Assembly: GCA_024643365.1 (NCBI GenBank)
Contig: JAHENC010000001.1
Coordinates: 175,475 to 239,474, forward strand
Length of the DNA: 64,000 bases
Direction of reading: 5' to 3'
Source of the DNA: Crocinitomicaceae bacterium
GTDB taxonomy: Bacteria; Bacteroidota; Bacteroidia; Flavobacteriales_D; Crocinitomicaceae
The notes beneath the pieces are model-generated. The model was not told the DNA's origin and ran no database searches. It saw only the letters and a program-made list of their open reading frames with translations. Positions 9,935 through 16,964 of the stretch are shown here, piece after piece. A program made the position numbers and the translations under genes. The first letter of the stretch is position 1. Each line of letters begins with the position of its first letter.

Positions 9935-10641
9935 TCCGAAGAAACAGCATACTTTTTTTGATTGGAGCAAGCCTTGTGGCTTGCTCTTCTCATTTGGTCG
10001 TATTACCTTCAAGTGGAAAAACGGCCATTCTTGAAAAGAATCGAGAGCAAACGGTCATCAAAGAAGCTATTCAACCCTATAAAGACTCCGTTGAAAAAGT
10101 CATGAGTACTGTAGTGGCAATAGCCCCAATAGATTTTGAAAGCGGAAGGCCAAATAGCCTACTTGGAAATTGGACCGCTGACGCATTATTTGCAAATCAA
10201 ACTCGGACAGTACGCATGAGTGAGCCTGTTTTCTGCTTACTAAGTATCGGTGGACTAAGGTCTTCCATCGGAAAAGGGAACGTGACGCGGGGGGATATCT
10301 TTCGACTAATGCCCTTTGACAACCAAGTCGTGTGGATACGTATGCCTATTGCAAGTTTAACAAAAATTGAAAATTATCTGAATCAATCTGGTGGTGAGCC
10401 AATTTCAAATGCACAGCTCATTCAAGGAAAACTCGTACTTAACGGAATTCAAGAAAACACCACACATTTTTGGGTGATAACGAGTGATTACTTAGCAAAC
10501 GGTGGAGACCGCATGGACTTTTTTCTCGACGCTATAGACCGACAACAAAAACCTCAATTATTACGAGATATTTTTATGTCAGAATGTCAACTTCAGGGAG
10601 AACTCATTGCTTCTCCTGAAAAACGGATCCAACTAAAATGA
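9931..10641 (+). CDS. 5'-nucleotidase C-terminal domain as a separate lipoprotein
   Basis: A 236-residue protein holding only the substrate-binding C-terminal domain of the UshA/5'-nucleotidase family. It starts at GTG inside the nuclease stop (GTGA overlap). The lipobox SLVAC puts the lipidated cysteine at residue 18. Landmarks are GNWTADAL, LSIGGLRSSIGKGNVTRGDIFRLMPFDNQV and NGGDRMDFF, which in the family build the nucleotide-stacking pocket. The metal-binding phosphatase domain is missing here and lies in the next gene, which overlaps by ATGA. The natural domain order is thus reversed across two genes. I infer that the two proteins form one enzyme at the membrane. Split 5'-nucleotidases occur in other Flavobacteriia. 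Confidence 0.9.
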   Translation: MIRRNSILFLIGASLVACSSHLVVLPSSGKTAILEKNREQTVIKEAIQPYKDSVEKVMSTVVAIAPIDFESGRPNSLLGNWTADALFANQTRTVRMSEPVFCLLSIGGLRSSIGKGNVTRGDIFRLMPFDNQVVWIRMPIASLTKIENYLNQSGGEPISNAQLIQGKLVLNGIQENTTHFWVITSDYLANGGDRMDFFLDAIDRQQKPQLLRDIFMSECQLQGELIASPEKRIQLK

Positions 10642-11540
10642 AAAGACGCAGTTTCTTAAAAACAAGTATTCTCGGTTCTAGTGCGTTTGTACTGCTTTCT
10701 TCTTTTCGTTTGAATCGATCTTTTCATGCATTGAAAGAAAAGAAGTTGGTCATTTTGCACACGAACGATACGCATTCGCAAATTGAACCATTCCCTGCAA
10801 ATCATCCCAAATATGCCAACAAAGGTGGCGTGGCTAAACGTGCACAATTAATCGAGGAAATACGCCAACAAGAGGAACATGTTCTTCTGCTAGATTCCGG
10901 AGATATTTTCCAAGGCACACCCTACTTCAACATCTTCCATGGTGAATTGGAAATGAAACTCATGAGCGCCATGAAGTATGACGCAGCAACGATGGGGAAT
11001 CATGATTTCGACATCGGTTTAGATGGTTTTTTGAAAGCAAAACAATTTGCCAATTTTCCATTTTTGTGTGCGAATTACGATTTTTCTGAAACATCTTTAA
11101 AAAATCAAACCAAGGCCTATCATATTTTTCGTAAAGCGGGATTGAAAATTGGTGTTTTTGGCATTGGAATCAAATTGGAAGGATTGGTTCCATACGATAA
11201 ATTTGGAAAAACAAAATACCTTGATCCAATTGCTGTTGCTAATCAGACAGCAAAAGAACTGTATGGAAAAGGCTGTGATTTCATCATTTGTTTATCACAC
11301 TTAGGTTATAGCTATTTAGAGTCAACTAAACCTAGTGATGTCAAATTAGCAGCGGAAAACGAGCACATCGATTTAATTCTTGGGGGACATACCCACACGT
11401 TTATGGATGCACCGGCGACTTTTGAAAATAAAGGCGGAAAGAAAACGGTTGTCCATCAGGTTGGATTTGGCGGAATCTATTTAGGACGCATTGACATCAG
11501 CTCGACTCATGTTTCTTGCCGCAAACAGAGCATCGAATAA
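10638..11540 (+). CDS. 5'-nucleotidase metallophosphatase domain protein, Tat signal
   Basis: A 300-residue protein with the N-terminal calcineurin-like phosphatase domain of the 5'-nucleotidase family. The metal-site motifs run in order: HTNDTHSQ, LLDSGDIFQGTP, MGNHDFDIG, LSHLG and GGHTHTF. They cover the aspartates, histidines and asparagine that hold two metal ions. The N-terminus, MKRRSFLK followed by a hydrophobic segment, is a twin-arginine (Tat) motif, so it may be exported folded with metals loaded. This differs from its lipoprotein partner, which carries a Sec-type signal. Expected reaction: phosphate release from 5'-nucleotides (or UDP-sugar or cyclic nucleotide hydrolysis) in the periplasm. 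It ends the four-gene coupled cluster, 17 bases before the DUF4249 gene. Confidence 0.92.
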   Translation: MKRRSFLKTSILGSSAFVLLSSFRLNRSFHALKEKKLVILHTNDTHSQIEPFPANHPKYANKGGVAKRAQLIEEIRQQEEHVLLLDSGDIFQGTPYFNIFHGELEMKLMSAMKYDAATMGNHDFDIGLDGFLKAKQFANFPFLCANYDFSETSLKNQTKAYHIFRKAGLKIGVFGIGIKLEGLVPYDKFGKTKYLDPIAVANQTAKELYGKGCDFIICLSHLGYSYLESTKPSDVKLAAENEHIDLILGGHTHTFMDAPATFENKGGKKTVVHQVGFGGIYLGRIDISSTHVSCRKQSIE

Positions 11541-11557
11541 TCACCTATCTTTAACCT

Positions 11558-12493
11558 ATGAAAGTTTGGACGGCCTTCTTGTTAATAGCTTTCTTTTCCT
11601 GTACCAAGGAAGTAAACATTGACATCCCCAATTATCAAAACCAATTAGTGGTTGATGGAATCATTGAAACTGGAGGGAATCCAATTGTACTACTTTCCCA
11701 AAGTGCTAACATTTATGAAACCAGTGATCTTGCCGCGTATCTTTCTCGTTTTGTTTATGACGCACAGCTAAACGTAATATCGGGAAACGACACTTTTCCA
11801 TTATCCCTGTTTACTATATCCGAACTTCCGATTGACAGCCAAAAAAAGGTAGCTGAAATGCTTCGTTTAGATTGGAATGAAGCCTTACTTCTTCCGATAA
11901 AAGTCTATAGTTCCAACGACTTGATTGCTCAGGCTAACATTTCCTACACCTTGGAAATCAAACATCTAGGGAAATCATTCAAAGGTACTACTCATTTACC
12001 CAATCCCACTCCACTAGATTCGATTTACTGGAAACCTGAATCGGGAAATGTACAATATGGTTACTCTTGGGCGCGTTTAAGCGATCCGGCCAATCAATTT
12101 GATGGCTATAAATGGGAAGTAAAGCGCATAAACCTCACAGCGAATGGCGATGAATTGGATAACATCTACAAGCGTGGATATGGTGGATTCTTTTCTGATC
12201 AGTTTTTTGATGGTCAAACCATTGAGTTTTATTACGAGAATCCCTTGAAACGAAAGGACACAACTCATTTAAAGGAATTCAAAAGAATGTACCGTATTGG
12301 AGATACCGTGGTCGTGAAATTTTCAAAAATGGATCAACAGGTATTTTCGTTTTACGATAAAAAATATGCGCAACTGAATTCCGCATCAAGTCCATTTTCA
12401 ACGCCAATTAACGTGCCTTCAAACATACCAGGATTACTCGGTGTCTGGGCAGGATTCTCTCCATGTTATGATACGCTATATTGCGTGGAATAA
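11558..12493 (+). CDS. DUF4249 family lipoprotein
   Basis: A 311-residue lipoprotein (cysteine at residue 15 in AFFSC). The start of the mature part (NIDIPNYQNQLVVDGIIETGGNPIVLLSQS) is typical of the DUF4249 family of Bacteroidota, whose members often sit directly behind a TonB-dependent receptor gene. Here the nearest receptor is four genes upstream. Function is unknown; a surface-exposed accessory of receptor-mediated uptake is a reasonable guess. A weak -7-like TATCTTTA lies four bases before the ATG, so it may also be transcribed on its own. No catalytic motif is visible. Confidence 0.8.
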   Translation: MKVWTAFLLIAFFSCTKEVNIDIPNYQNQLVVDGIIETGGNPIVLLSQSANIYETSDLAAYLSRFVYDAQLNVISGNDTFPLSLFTISELPIDSQKKVAEMLRLDWNEALLLPIKVYSSNDLIAQANISYTLEIKHLGKSFKGTTHLPNPTPLDSIYWKPESGNVQYGYSWARLSDPANQFDGYKWEVKRINLTANGDELDNIYKRGYGGFFSDQFFDGQTIEFYYENPLKRKDTTHLKEFKRMYRIGDTVVVKFSKMDQQVFSFYDKKYAQLNSASSPFSTPINVPSNIPGLLGVWAGFSPCYDTLYCVE

Positions 12494-12560
12494 AAAAATC
12501 AAATTTCCCGAACAATCATATGATAAAGTTGTTCCTTACATCATACTAAATATTTTAATC

Positions 12561-13958
12561 ATGAAAGCATTCATCCTTACCATCGTTCTTTTTATAATTG
12601 GCACAAGTCATTCCCAAACAGTTGTTGGTGGAGGTATCTACGCAAATACCACCTGGACCGCTGCCAATAGTCCTTATTTATTAACCCAGTCATTGGTGAT
12701 TTTCCCGGGAAAAACACTCACGATTGAACCGGGAACAATCGTTCGAGTAACTGCTGACCAAAGTTTCAATACAGGAAATTTTATTTATTTAGAAGTGCGC
12801 GGAACTCTGAATGCCATAGGAACAACAAGTAGTCCGATCACCTTTACATCAACGATTCCTAATAATGAGTCAAATTGGTTGGGCATTCGCATCAAAGGGA
12901 GTCAAGGTGGACTCGTGGAAATGGACCATTTCAAGTTGACGAATTCCTTCTATGGTCTACATAATGACATTGCAGAACCAGGTATTAACTATAATTTCAA
13001 TGGATGTGAATTTAAAAATAACCAATACGCGATTCAATTGAATGCTGATATGGTTTATTCGAATTGTTTATTTGAAGGAAATGGAGTAGGAAACGCAGCA
13101 CAAATTTCTTATGGATCATTAACAGCTTCCAATTGTCAATTTATTAATAATTTCTGCTCATTCACTTGGTCCAATAATATCAATGTTTCGAACTGTACTT
13201 TTGATGGAAATGAAAATAACATTATTGGTTCTCCAGGAACAATTACGGATTGTATTTTCAATAACAATACTAATGCTATTACGGAAGCAAATAGCAATAC
13301 CATCGTAAATTGTAGCTTCGAAAACAACGAAATTGGAATTGATGCATCAGGTTCCATGAACATTAACAATTGTTTCTTTCAAGGAAATGGAACGGCGATG
13401 CGCATGGGAGATAATAGCGTCATTACCAATAATCAAATTTTGAATAACGACCGAGGAATTGTGATCACCGGATGGTCGCCAAATACAATGAATATCACAG
13501 ACAATATCATTTGCAATAACAACTTGTATAATTTAGAAAATGGTACTGACAAAAATTTCGATGTGAATGCGAATTGCTTTTGTTCTTCCGATTCAACCTA
13601 CATAGAAGGATTGATTTATGATGGTTATGACGACATCACACGTGGACTTGTCAACTATGCAATTTATGACGATTCATGTCAAAACGTATTGGAATATGTT
13701 GTTAAAATCGACTTGGGTGGATCAGCAAATATCGAATCAACCTCAACGACTGAATTCAAAGCATTTTACATCTCAACGAATGAATTAAAACTCATTTCTG
13801 AAATGAATCAAGTCGTTTACCTTTATGATGGATTGGGAAGAAAGATTTCAAGTTTTTCCCTCACAGAAGGTGAAAATATCTTCAAAACAGAAATTAGTCC
13901 AGGAATTCTCTTCCTTGTAGGAGAAAACGGATCAAAAATGCGACTTATACAACCATAG
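12561..13958 (+). CDS. Secreted right-handed parallel beta-helix protein
   Basis: A 465-residue extracellular protein. I chose the ATG at 12561 because a clean signal peptide follows (ending SHSQ, about residue 20). A longer frame from 12441 would overlap the DUF4249 gene and hide that signal. Residues about 40-90 (LVIFPGKTLTIEPGTIVRV) and the repeated NCxFxxN pattern through about residue 330 are typical of pectate-lyase-like parallel beta-helices of the NosD/polymorphic repeat type. The C-terminal 75 residues resemble a degenerate T9SS sorting domain (VVYLYDGLGRKISSFSL). No lyase catalytic residues can be assigned, so it may be an adhesin or structural protein. Its stop codon lies inside a terminator stem shared with the convergent gene. 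Confidence 0.8.
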   Translation: MKAFILTIVLFIIGTSHSQTVVGGGIYANTTWTAANSPYLLTQSLVIFPGKTLTIEPGTIVRVTADQSFNTGNFIYLEVRGTLNAIGTTSSPITFTSTIPNNESNWLGIRIKGSQGGLVEMDHFKLTNSFYGLHNDIAEPGINYNFNGCEFKNNQYAIQLNADMVYSNCLFEGNGVGNAAQISYGSLTASNCQFINNFCSFTWSNNINVSNCTFDGNENNIIGSPGTITDCIFNNNTNAITEANSNTIVNCSFENNEIGIDASGSMNINNCFFQGNGTAMRMGDNSVITNNQILNNDRGIVITGWSPNTMNITDNIICNNNLYNLENGTDKNFDVNANCFCSSDSTYIEGLIYDGYDDITRGLVNYAIYDDSCQNVLEYVVKIDLGGSANIESTSTTEFKAFYISTNELKLISEMNQVVYLYDGLGRKISSFSLTEGENIFKTEISPGILFLVGENGSKMRLIQP

Positions 13959-13987
13959 AAAGAGGAGAAATACTCCTCGTTCTATGG
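13953..13987. terminator. Bidirectional terminator hairpin between convergent genes
   Basis: A 15-base stem (13953-13967 with 13973-13987, one mismatch) closes a five-base loop. The TAG of the beta-helix gene lies within the left arm and the next convergent gene ends 11 bases further on. There is no strong U-run, so termination efficiency is uncertain. Confidence 0.65.
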
Positions 13988-13997
13988 ATACGTTCTT

Positions 13998-14381
13998 CTA
14001 CATCCACTTGGATAAGAACTTATTGTAATCAGTCCTTAATTCTGCAAAATTCTTTTCAAAGTAAGCGATAAAGTCCGACTCATTGTCATGACTTTCCACT
14101 TTTCGGTGATCTACCGCAACAGGGTTGGCGTTCACTTCTTTTACTAATCCTTTCTCATTCATTTTGATGGAATGTCCAAGTTCATCGATATTGTTTCTTT
14201 GAACAATAAATTGATTTTGAAAATGTTCCACATCCTTTAAGAAGTCTGAGGCATTGTTTTTACCCGTAACCTCATCCAAACGCTCCTTAAGAATAGCGAT
14301 TTCTTCTTTGTAAAAATCAAGTCTTTTTAACCAATCTTGGTTCTCCAAATGTTGGTCGATAATATTTGCTTTCGTTGCCAT
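13998..14381 (-). CDS. Small hypothetical coiled-coil protein
   Basis: A 127-residue cytoplasmic protein I do not recognise. I start it at the ATG at 14381 (MATKANIIDQ). Longer versions run into the gltX promoter and give an unlikely cysteine-rich N-terminus. The sequence is charged, with long amphipathic helices (about residues 10-50 and 85-125: LDFYKEEIAILKERLDEV, FEKNFAELRTDYNKFLSKW), and has no signal peptide or membrane segment. It is divergent from gltX and convergent with the beta-helix gene. A near-consensus GAACTTTG lies about 16 bases upstream. A role in scaffolding or in stress is pure speculation. Confidence 0.65.
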   Translation of the reverse strand: MATKANIIDQHLENQDWLKRLDFYKEEIAILKERLDEVTGKNNASDFLKDVEHFQNQFIVQRNNIDELGHSIKMNEKGLVKEVNANPVAVDHRKVESHDNESDFIAYFEKNFAELRTDYNKFLSKWM

Positions 14382-14494
14382 GTGTTTTGTTTTAGACAAA
14401 GTTCGATCGATTCTACGCATCAAAACATGACAATAATCAAGAAGTCTTATGATTTCTAGCAGTAAAAATGTCAAGAAAAACATTGAATTTGATG

Positions 14495-14502
14495 TATCTT
14501 TG
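14495..14502 (+). promoter_or_regulatory. Predicted -7 box of gltX
   Basis: TATCTTTG matches TAnnTTTG and lies 15 bases before the chosen ATG at 14518, giving a predicted leader of about 11 bases. It argues against the longer gltX reading frame that begins upstream at 14449. No good -33 box is visible. Confidence 0.6.
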
Positions 14503-14517
14503 CACAAAAATCAAGCT

Positions 14518-16050
14518 ATGTCAGAAAAAGCCGTTCGCGTTCGTTTTGCACCTTCACCAACTGGACCCTTACACATGGGTGGTGTGCGTACAGCATTATA
14601 CAATTACCTTTTCGCTAAAAAACACAATGGAACCTTCTTGATTCGTATCGAAGATACCGATCAAACACGTTTTGTGCCTGGCGCTCAAGATTATATCATG
14701 GATGCTTTGAATTGGTGTGGAATTATGCCAACGGAAGGACCTGGACTAGGTGGTGATTTTGGGCCTTACGTTCAATCTGAGCGAAAAGAAATGTATCGTC
14801 CATACGCTGAGACATTAGTTGCGGAGGACAAAGCCTATTACGCATTTGATTCTGCCGAAGAATTAGACACAATGCGTGACCAAGCGAAAGCTATGGGAAT
14901 GCCGAACTGGCAATACAATTGTGTAACACGTACTTCCATGCGAAATTCCTTGAATTTACCTCAAACGGAAGTAGCGAAATTACTTGAAGAAGGTCATCCG
15001 TACGTAATTCGTATGAAGATGCCCAGAAATAGAGACATCCGTTTTCATGATTTAATTCGTGGATGGGTTGTCGTTAACACGAATAACTTAGACGATAAAG
15101 TTCTTTTTAAAAGTGACGGAATGCCAACCTATCATTTGGCTAACATCGTAGATGATCATACCATGAACATCAGTCACGTGATACGCGGTGAAGAATGGTT
15201 GCCTTCTGCCCCACTTCACGTCATGTTATATGAAGCATTCGGATGGGATTGTCCAGAGTTTGCACATTTGCCTTTGTTATTGCGTCCCGATGGAAACGGA
15301 AAATTATCGAAACGCGATGGAGATCGATTAGGATTCCCTGTGTTCCCAACAAACTGGACAACCGCAGAAGGTGAATTGTATTCAGGATACCGCGAAAAAG
15401 GATACTTACCAGAAGCCTTCGTTAACATGCTCGCATTGCTTGGTTGGAATCCTGGTACAACGCAAGAAATCTTTACTCTTGAAGAATTATGTGAAGCGTT
15501 TTCTTTGGAACGCGTTTCAAAAGCGGGAGCTAAATTCGATCCGGAAAAAACGAAATGGTTCCAACAGCAATATTTAAGATCATTGAGCAATGAAGCCATT
15601 GCCACTCAACTTATTTCAGAAGGTGTTGACACGCCTATAGATCGTTTAGCCCAAATTTGTGGACTGATGAAAGAACGTGCAACGTTTGCTCAAGATATCT
15701 TGACTGAAGGAGCTTACTTGTTTAATCGTCCAACGGCATTCGATAAGGAAACGATTTTGAAAAAATGGAAGGATGAAACAACAAGTTATATCCAAGAATG
15801 GAGTGCTATCGTTGCAGATATTTCAACCTTCACTGCAGAAGAAATCGAAAAAGCATTTAAATCCTTTTTAGAAGCAAAACAAGTTGGAATTGGTGCTGTA
15901 CTATTGCCATATCGTTTATGCGTCACAGGTGTCGGAGCCGGACCTGGAATGTTTGATATTTCGGCGTTCTTAGGTAAAGATGAAGTCTTAGCTAGACTAA
16001 CCTCAGGATTAACAGACATACAAAAGTTACGTGATGAAGCAAGTCATTGA
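14518..16050 (+). CDS. gltX: Glutamyl-tRNA synthetase
   Basis: Charges tRNA-Glu (and possibly tRNA-Gln) with glutamate in the cytoplasm. It is 510 residues from the ATG at 14518, typical for a Bacteroidota GltX. The class I signature HIGH appears as HMGG at residues 19-22 in APSPTGPLHMGG, and KMSKS as KLSKR at 262-266. The anticodon-binding helical region fills the C-terminal third. The start is fixed by the promoter box at 14495 and by family alignment. The folB start lies inside the last codons of gltX, so the two are translationally coupled. Confidence 0.97.
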   Translation: MSEKAVRVRFAPSPTGPLHMGGVRTALYNYLFAKKHNGTFLIRIEDTDQTRFVPGAQDYIMDALNWCGIMPTEGPGLGGDFGPYVQSERKEMYRPYAETLVAEDKAYYAFDSAEELDTMRDQAKAMGMPNWQYNCVTRTSMRNSLNLPQTEVAKLLEEGHPYVIRMKMPRNRDIRFHDLIRGWVVVNTNNLDDKVLFKSDGMPTYHLANIVDDHTMNISHVIRGEEWLPSAPLHVMLYEAFGWDCPEFAHLPLLLRPDGNGKLSKRDGDRLGFPVFPTNWTTAEGELYSGYREKGYLPEAFVNMLALLGWNPGTTQEIFTLEELCEAFSLERVSKAGAKFDPEKTKWFQQQYLRSLSNEAIATQLISEGVDTPIDRLAQICGLMKERATFAQDILTEGAYLFNRPTAFDKETILKKWKDETTSYIQEWSAIVADISTFTAEEIEKAFKSFLEAKQVGIGAVLLPYRLCVTGVGAGPGMFDISAFLGKDEVLARLTSGLTDIQKLRDEASH

Positions 16051-16399
16051 GGTTAATGGAATTCAATTGTATGCACACCACGGTTGTCTTCCCGAAGAAG
16101 CCCTAATTGGTGGACATTATATTGTTGACATTGCTTTATTGACCGATTTTCAGACAGCTGCTGAAACAGACGAACTGAATCAAACGGTTGACTACGTTGC
16201 CATCAATCAAATTGTAAAAGAGGAAATGGCCATTCGCTCAAAATTAATTGAACACGTGGGTGAACGCATCAATTTACGCATTCGAAAAGAACTAAATGGA
16301 ATTCACCAATTACGTGTGAAAATCACCAAATTAACTCCGCCTATCAATGGCGATGTTAAAAATGTAGCCATTATCATTAGTGACTTGGAAGTGTATTGA
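16031..16399 (+). CDS. folB: Dihydroneopterin aldolase
   Basis: Converts 7,8-dihydroneopterin to 6-hydroxymethyl-dihydropterin plus glycolaldehyde in folate synthesis. The 122 residues match the family length. Landmarks are the N-terminal GIQLYAHHGCLPEE, the VDYVAINQIV stretch and the LIEHVGERI substrate-binding segment. The first codon can be GTG at 16031 or the adjoining ATG at 16034; both lie inside gltX and overlap it by about 17-20 bases. Its 3' end overlaps the convergent rdgB by 23 bases. FolK, the next pathway step, is encoded at 45482. Confidence 0.95.
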   Translation: MMKQVIEVNGIQLYAHHGCLPEEALIGGHYIVDIALLTDFQTAAETDELNQTVDYVAINQIVKEEMAIRSKLIEHVGERINLRIRKELNGIHQLRVKITKLTPPINGDVKNVAIIISDLEVY

Positions 16400-16961
16400 A
16401 AAACGAAATGAGTTTTTCGATCGCGCGCGCACGATGACTAAATTGATTTTTCTCGCTCAAGGACATTTCTGCAAAACTTCGTGATTCTTCCTCTGGAATG
16501 AAAATTGGATCATATCCGAATCCCTCTGATCCTGTTTTTAACAAAGCAATTTTACCCTTCACGATTCCTTCGAATTGATGTTCTACGCCTTCCCAAAATA
16601 AGGTGATGACCGTTTTGAATTGTGCCGAACGATCAGAACTTCCTTCTAATTCCATCAGTACTTTATTCATGTTGTCATTCGAATCTCGCTGTTCCCCTGC
16701 ATAACGCGCAGAATGCACACCTGGGCGTCCATTTAAAGCAAAAATCTCCAATCCAGTATCATCCGCAAAACAATTTTGTTCAAATTTCTCATGGACAAAA
16801 CGAGCTTTAAACTGAGAATTCCCTTCAATTGTTGCTTCATTTTCTGGGATTTCTTCCAAATAATTCAGGTCTAAAAGTGTCTTGATTTCAATGCCTGAAG
16901 GAAGAATGCTTTGAATTTCGCTCGCTTTATGAGCATTGTGACTTGCAAAAATAAGTTTCAT
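16377..16961 (-). CDS. rdgB: Non-canonical purine NTP pyrophosphatase (RdgB/HAM1)
   Basis: Hydrolyses ITP, dITP and XTP to monophosphates and so keeps deaminated purines out of nucleic acids. It has 194 residues, the usual length. Landmarks are the start FASHNAHKASEI, the FADDTGLEIFALNGRPGVHSARYAG core with the catalytic acidic residues, and the C-terminal GFGYDPIFIPEE and FSHRARAI motifs. Its start follows the stop of the outer-membrane protein gene by three bases, so the two share an mRNA. Its end overlaps folB on the other strand. Confidence 0.96.
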   Translation of the reverse strand: MKLIFASHNAHKASEIQSILPSGIEIKTLLDLNYLEEIPENEATIEGNSQFKARFVHEKFEQNCFADDTGLEIFALNGRPGVHSARYAGEQRDSNDNMNKVLMELEGSSDRSAQFKTVITLFWEGVEHQFEGIVKGKIALLKTGSEGFGYDPIFIPEEESRSFAEMSLSEKNQFSHRARAIEKLISFFNTLPSH

Positions 16962-16964
16962 GTA

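Noticed and set aside
12441..12560. N-terminal extension of the beta-helix protein
   Set aside because: It overlaps the DUF4249 gene in another frame and would hide the signal peptide that begins at 12561.
13010..13450. Tandem DNA repeat suggested by recurring AATAAC/AATTGT words
   Set aside because: The words come from the degenerate NCxFxxN protein repeats of the beta-helix; unit lengths vary and there is no true DNA tandem repeat or CRISPR pattern.
14449..14517. N-terminal extension of gltX
   Set aside because: It lies across the -7 promoter box and is not found in GltX alignments; the ATG at 14518 gives the normal N-terminus.
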